Positions 3,057-5,647 of a stretch of 5,647 nt of DNA are shown piece after piece. The first letter of the stretch is position 1, and each line of letters opens with the position of its first letter. Origin of the DNA: Anaerolineae bacterium (GTDB taxonomy: Bacteria > Chloroflexota > Anaerolineae > B4-G1); the NCBI GenBank assembly GCA_030612185.1, contig JAUWOI010000321.1, positions 1 to 5,647 of the forward strand, given 5' to 3'. The notes beneath the pieces are model-generated. The model searched no databases, was not told where the DNA came from, and was given only the letters and a program-made list of their open reading frames with translations. The translations under genes were made by a program, and so were the position numbers.

Positions 3057-5647
3057 ATGGCGGAACGATTTACCAAGAATGAATACTTCAGGCTGCTCAA
3101 GGCCTACGTTGCCAGCCCGGAGGAAAAATATCTGGCAGCGGCGGCGGATTGGGGCCGTGAACTGGTACTGGCCGACGTCCCGCCCGAGGATATCGCTGAG
3201 ATACACGAGCAGGCGTTGGAACGGCTGGCGCGGGAGCGGCCGGACATGACCCTGCTGGACGCCGCCCGGCGTATCTCGTCGCCGTTGATGGAGTTGCTCA
3301 TGGCGTATGGCCTGGCCTTCCGCGAGCGGCTGGAAACCCGCAGGCGGGCGGAGGAGGCGCTGCGGGAGAGCGAGGAACGATTAAGTGCTTTCATGGACTC
3401 GGCGCCCGACAGTTTCATTCTTTTCGATTCAGAACTGAACATTGTTGACATCAATGATGCTGCATTAGAATATCATCCAACTGGGACCAAGAAAGAGGAC
3501 CTAATAGGAAAGAACATCCTGGACGTCATGCCCGGTCTTGAGGAGACGGGTAGATATGACAGTTATCTGGAAGTCATAAAGACCGGAAAGCCGTTCTACG
3601 TTGAAGACGTTGTTCCTCATCCCAAGTTTGGGGATAGGCGCTTGACTGTGAGGGCTTTCAAAGTAGATGAGGGCCTTGGGCTTATTGTCACAGACATCAC
3701 CGAGCGTAAACGGACGGAGGAGGCGGTGCGGAGGAGCGAGCAACGGTACCGCAGTCTGTTCGAGGGCCTACCCGTGGGACTCTACCGTATGACACCGCAA
3801 GGGCTCATCCTCCACGCCAACCCTGCCCTGGTACAGATGCTGGGCTATCCAGACCGGCGGGCGCTGATGGCGGTCAACGCACTTGATCTGTACGTGGACG
3901 CCGAGGATTACGAGCGCCAGCAAGCACTGCTGGAGCGGGAAGGGCTCGCGCGTGATCTCGAAATGCGGTTTCGCCGGTATGATGGCACGGTCATCTGGGT
4001 ACGGAATACGGTGCAGGCCGTCCGTAGTGACAGGAGAGATGTGTTCTATTACGAAGGCAGCATGGAGGACATCACCGAGCGCAAGCGGGCGGAGCGCGAA
4101 ATCGAGGAGCGCCGGTCGTACCTGGAGAGCGTGTTGGCCTGTGCCCCCGACGCCGTCGTCACCCTGGACGCCCGACACAATATCCTGGAGTGGAACTTGG
4201 GGGCGGAGAGGCTGTTTGGATATACCCGGCAGGAGGTGGTCGGGCGGAACATTGATGACCTGATCACCGGGCCTGACGCCAACGTGTTCGAGGAAGCGAC
4301 CGGTTTGACCCGGCAAATCCTGGCCGGGGGGAATCTCCCGCTGACCGAGATGGTCCGTTACCGGAAGGACGGCTCCCCGGTGGACGTCATCGGGGCCGGC
4401 TCTCCGATCTTGATTGTGGGTGAAGTGATCGGGATGGTGGCCATCTACACCGACATCACCGAGCGCAAGCGCGTGGAGAAGCAACTGCGGCAGCAAGAGC
4501 GGCTGGCCGCCGTGGGCCAACTGGCGGCCGGCATCGCCCACGATTTTAACAACACCATGGCCTCGATCATCCTATATGCCCAGATGATGTTGCGGACGTC
4601 GGACCTGTCCTCCCGCGACCGCGAGCGACTGATCACGATCAACCATGAGGCCCGGCACGCGGCCGACCTGACCCAGCAGATCCTGGACTTCAGCCGGCGC
4701 TCGGTGCTCGAACGGCGGCCACTGGACCTGCTCCCGTTTCTGAAGGAACTGGCAAAACTGCTGGAACCTACGCTGCCGGAGAACATCAAGATCGTCCTGG
4801 CGTACGGGCCGGACGAGTACACGGTGAACGCCGATCCGACGCGTGTACAGCAGGCGATGATAAACCTGGCGCTGAACGCGCGGGACGCGATGCCGGAAGG
4901 TGGGGAACTGCGTATCGGATTGGAGCGGATACGGATCAAGGATGGTCAGGAAGCGCCACTGCCCGAAATGGAGGCTGGGGAATGGGTACAGGTGACGGTA
5001 GCGGACACCGGGACAGGCATTCCACCCGACGTGCTGCCGCACATGTTTGAGCCGTTCTTCACCACCAAGCCGGTTGGCCAGGGGACGGGGTTGGGGCTGG
5101 CGCAGGTGTACGGCATTGTCAAGCAACATGGGGGCGAGATTGACGTGGAGAGTGAGTTGGGGCATGGGGCGACCTTCGTCATATACCTGCCCGCTCTGCC
5201 GGTGTCTGCGCCGGAGGCACTGCCGCGCGAAATGCCGGCACCGGCAGAAGGACATGGAGAGACCATCTTGGTCGTAGAGGACAACCCCGGCGCCCGGGAA
5301 GCGTTGAGCGATGCGCTTGAGATGCTAAACTACCGGGTGCTGGCGGCGGCGAACGGGCAGGAAGCGCTGCAGATCTACCGGTCGGCGGAGGGGGACTGTT
5401 CTGCCACCGCGAGTACCACCGCGAGTACCACCGCGAGTACCACCGCGAGTACCACCGCGAGTACCACCGCGAGTACCACCGCGAGTACTCGTGGCGGGGC
5501 TCGTGGCGGGGCTCCACTGCGAGAGTACTCGCGGGGCCGGCGGGGCGGTGCGCGCAGTCGAAGGGCCCGGCCTGCCACCGCGAGTACTCGTGGCGGTGAG
5601 CGCAGTCGAAGGATAGACTTGGTGCTCACGGACGTAGTGATGCCGGG
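3057..5647 (+). CDS. Hybrid histidine kinase 2: RsbU_N + 3 PAS + HisKA-HATPase + receiver (3' partial)
   Basis: Open from ATG 3057 (or 3054) to the window end, about 863 residues so far. ATG 3057 is preferred because it aligns without gaps to the kinase 1 start and stands 4 bases after GGAGAGGGGG. Domains: RsbU_N RsbT-binding domain 8-88; PAS1 about 109-215; PAS2 229-345; PAS3 352-472, each closing with the DITERKR motif; H-box GIAHDFNN (H495); N-box NLALNARDA (N603, N607, D610); DTGTG (650-654); GTGLGL (676-681); a linker rich in A, P and E; then a receiver with acidic pair E741/D742 and phospho-acceptor D859 in LVLTDVVMPG. No membrane segment is seen. The acidic pair and acceptor are 117 residues apart against about 44 in CheY. 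The excess is a repeat insertion (5394-5615, TAST repeats then Arg/Gly-rich) in the loop before strand 3. PAS1 is AT-richer than the rest. The RsbU_N region is nearly identical in DNA to that of kinase 1, so one was copied from the other. Confidence 0.88.
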   Translation, partial: MAERFTKNEYFRLLKAYVASPEEKYLAAAADWGRELVLADVPPEDIAEIHEQALERLARERPDMTLLDAARRISSPLMELLMAYGLAFRERLETRRRAEEALRESEERLSAFMDSAPDSFILFDSELNIVDINDAALEYHPTGTKKEDLIGKNILDVMPGLEETGRYDSYLEVIKTGKPFYVEDVVPHPKFGDRRLTVRAFKVDEGLGLIVTDITERKRTEEAVRRSEQRYRSLFEGLPVGLYRMTPQGLILHANPALVQMLGYPDRRALMAVNALDLYVDAEDYERQQALLEREGLARDLEMRFRRYDGTVIWVRNTVQAVRSDRRDVFYYEGSMEDITERKRAEREIEERRSYLESVLACAPDAVVTLDARHNILEWNLGAERLFGYTRQEVVGRNIDDLITGPDANVFEEATGLTRQILAGGNLPLTEMVRYRKDGSPVDVIGAGSPILIVGEVIGMVAIYTDITERKRVEKQLRQQERLAAVGQLAAGIAHDFNNTMASIILYAQMMLRTSDLSSRDRERLITINHEARHAADLTQQILDFSRRSVLERRPLDLLPFLKELAKLLEPTLPENIKIVLAYGPDEYTVNADPTRVQQAMINLALNARDAMPEGGELRIGLERIRIKDGQEAPLPEMEAGEWVQVTVADTGTGIPPDVLPHMFEPFFTTKPVGQGTGLGLAQVYGIVKQHGGEIDVESELGHGATFVIYLPALPVSAPEALPREMPAPAEGHGETILVVEDNPGAREALSDALEMLNYRVLAAANGQEALQIYRSAEGDCSATASTTASTTASTTASTTASTTASTTASTRGGARGGAPLREYSRGRRGGARSRRARPATASTRGGERSRRIDLVLTDVVMP
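5403..5486. repeat. 12-bp tandem repeat, seven copies, inside the receiver coding region
   Basis: Seven perfect 12-bp units of accaccgcgagt (the first begins with g instead of a). Twelve is a multiple of three, so each unit encodes T-T-A-S and copy-number change would lengthen or shorten the protein without breaking the frame. The array leads directly into an inverted counterpart (tcgtggcggggc twice, 5489-5512) centred on the palindrome gagtactc (5483-5490), so the strand can fold back on itself. Confidence 0.92.
5487..5612. repeat. REP-like palindromic repeat block inside the receiver coding region
   Basis: Contains three gagtactc-centred palindromes together with the preceding array: at 5483-5490, near 5523-5530, and in ccaccgcgagtactcgtggc at 5576-5595. 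An 18-base direct repeat, ggtgcgcgcagtcgaagg (5547-5564) and ggtgagcgcagtcgaagg (5595-5612), differs at one base. The 16 bases ctgccaccgcgagtac occur at both 5401-5416 and 5572-5587. GAGCGCAGTCGAAGG-type motifs resemble dispersed REP-like repeats known from many genomes. The coding frame passes through as Arg/Gly/Ala-rich residues and ends at the start of strand 3 of the receiver. Confidence 0.8.

Noticed and set aside
3768..4541. A 257-residue minus-strand frame opposite the PAS domains of kinase 2.
   Set aside because: It is a GC-rich shadow frame with no recognisable domain, and the opposite strand encodes clear PAS domains each ending in DITERKR.
5403..5486. CRISPR-like array.
   Set aside because: Units are 12 bp, directly adjacent and have no spacers; no cas gene is present.
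5179..5629. Minus-strand open frames of YSRW/VLAVVLAV-type repeats.
   Set aside because: They are the complement of the 12-bp array and REP-like block; the low-complexity periodicity keeps them open. The plus strand carries the conserved receiver.

Overview
The window looks like a stretch of a GC-rich, environmental bacterial chromosome. Four things make Chloroflexota (Anaerolineae-like) my best guess: an RsbT/RsbX-type stressosome module feeding histidine kinases, abundant multi-PAS kinases, a DUF4258/YgiT-type gene pair, and short tandem repeats with a 7-bp period scattered in and around genes. No rRNA or other marker gene confirms this, so the taxonomy is inference.

Layout, all genes on the + strand. 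(1) 1-78: probable tail of an upstream gene, perhaps the STAS protein RsbS, running into a 4-copy heptamer repeat. (2) 87-473: rsbT, the serine kinase/switch protein of the stressosome. (3) 464-1048: rsbX-like PP2C phosphatase, overlapping rsbT. (4) 1048-1107: decayed start of a third RsbU_N-type kinase gene, with an in-frame TGA. (5) 1122-1663: AT-richer two-gene cassette, a DUF4258 protein and a YgiT/MqsA-like zinc-finger antitoxin. (6) 1711-1770: remnant of a second rsbX-like 3' end. (7) 1767-2843: histidine kinase 1 (RsbU_N + HisKA + HATPase). (8) 2841-2964: MITE-like palindromic element with TA flanks. (9) 3057 to beyond the end: hybrid histidine kinase 2 (RsbU_N + 3 PAS + HisKA + HATPase + receiver), whose receiver is split by an in-frame repeat insertion. 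No gene-free stretch exceeds 300 bases.

How the genes may work together. In Bacillus, RsbT is held by the RsbR/RsbS stressosome, is released after phosphorylating it, and then binds the N-terminal domain of RsbU to switch on a phosphatase that frees sigma-B; RsbX resets the stressosome. Here the RsbU N-terminal domain is present twice, but joined to histidine kinases instead of a PP2C phosphatase. The simplest reading is that released RsbT activates two-component kinases, so stressosome output becomes phosphorelay. No RsbU phosphatase, RsbV/RsbW or sigma factor is visible in the window.

The locus is also heavily scarred. There is a duplicated and mostly deleted PP2C-kinase junction around the toxin-antitoxin cassette, a heptamer array inside the ATPase domain of kinase 1, a MITE between the kinases, an AT-rich PAS domain in kinase 2, and a 222-bp repeat insertion in its receiver.
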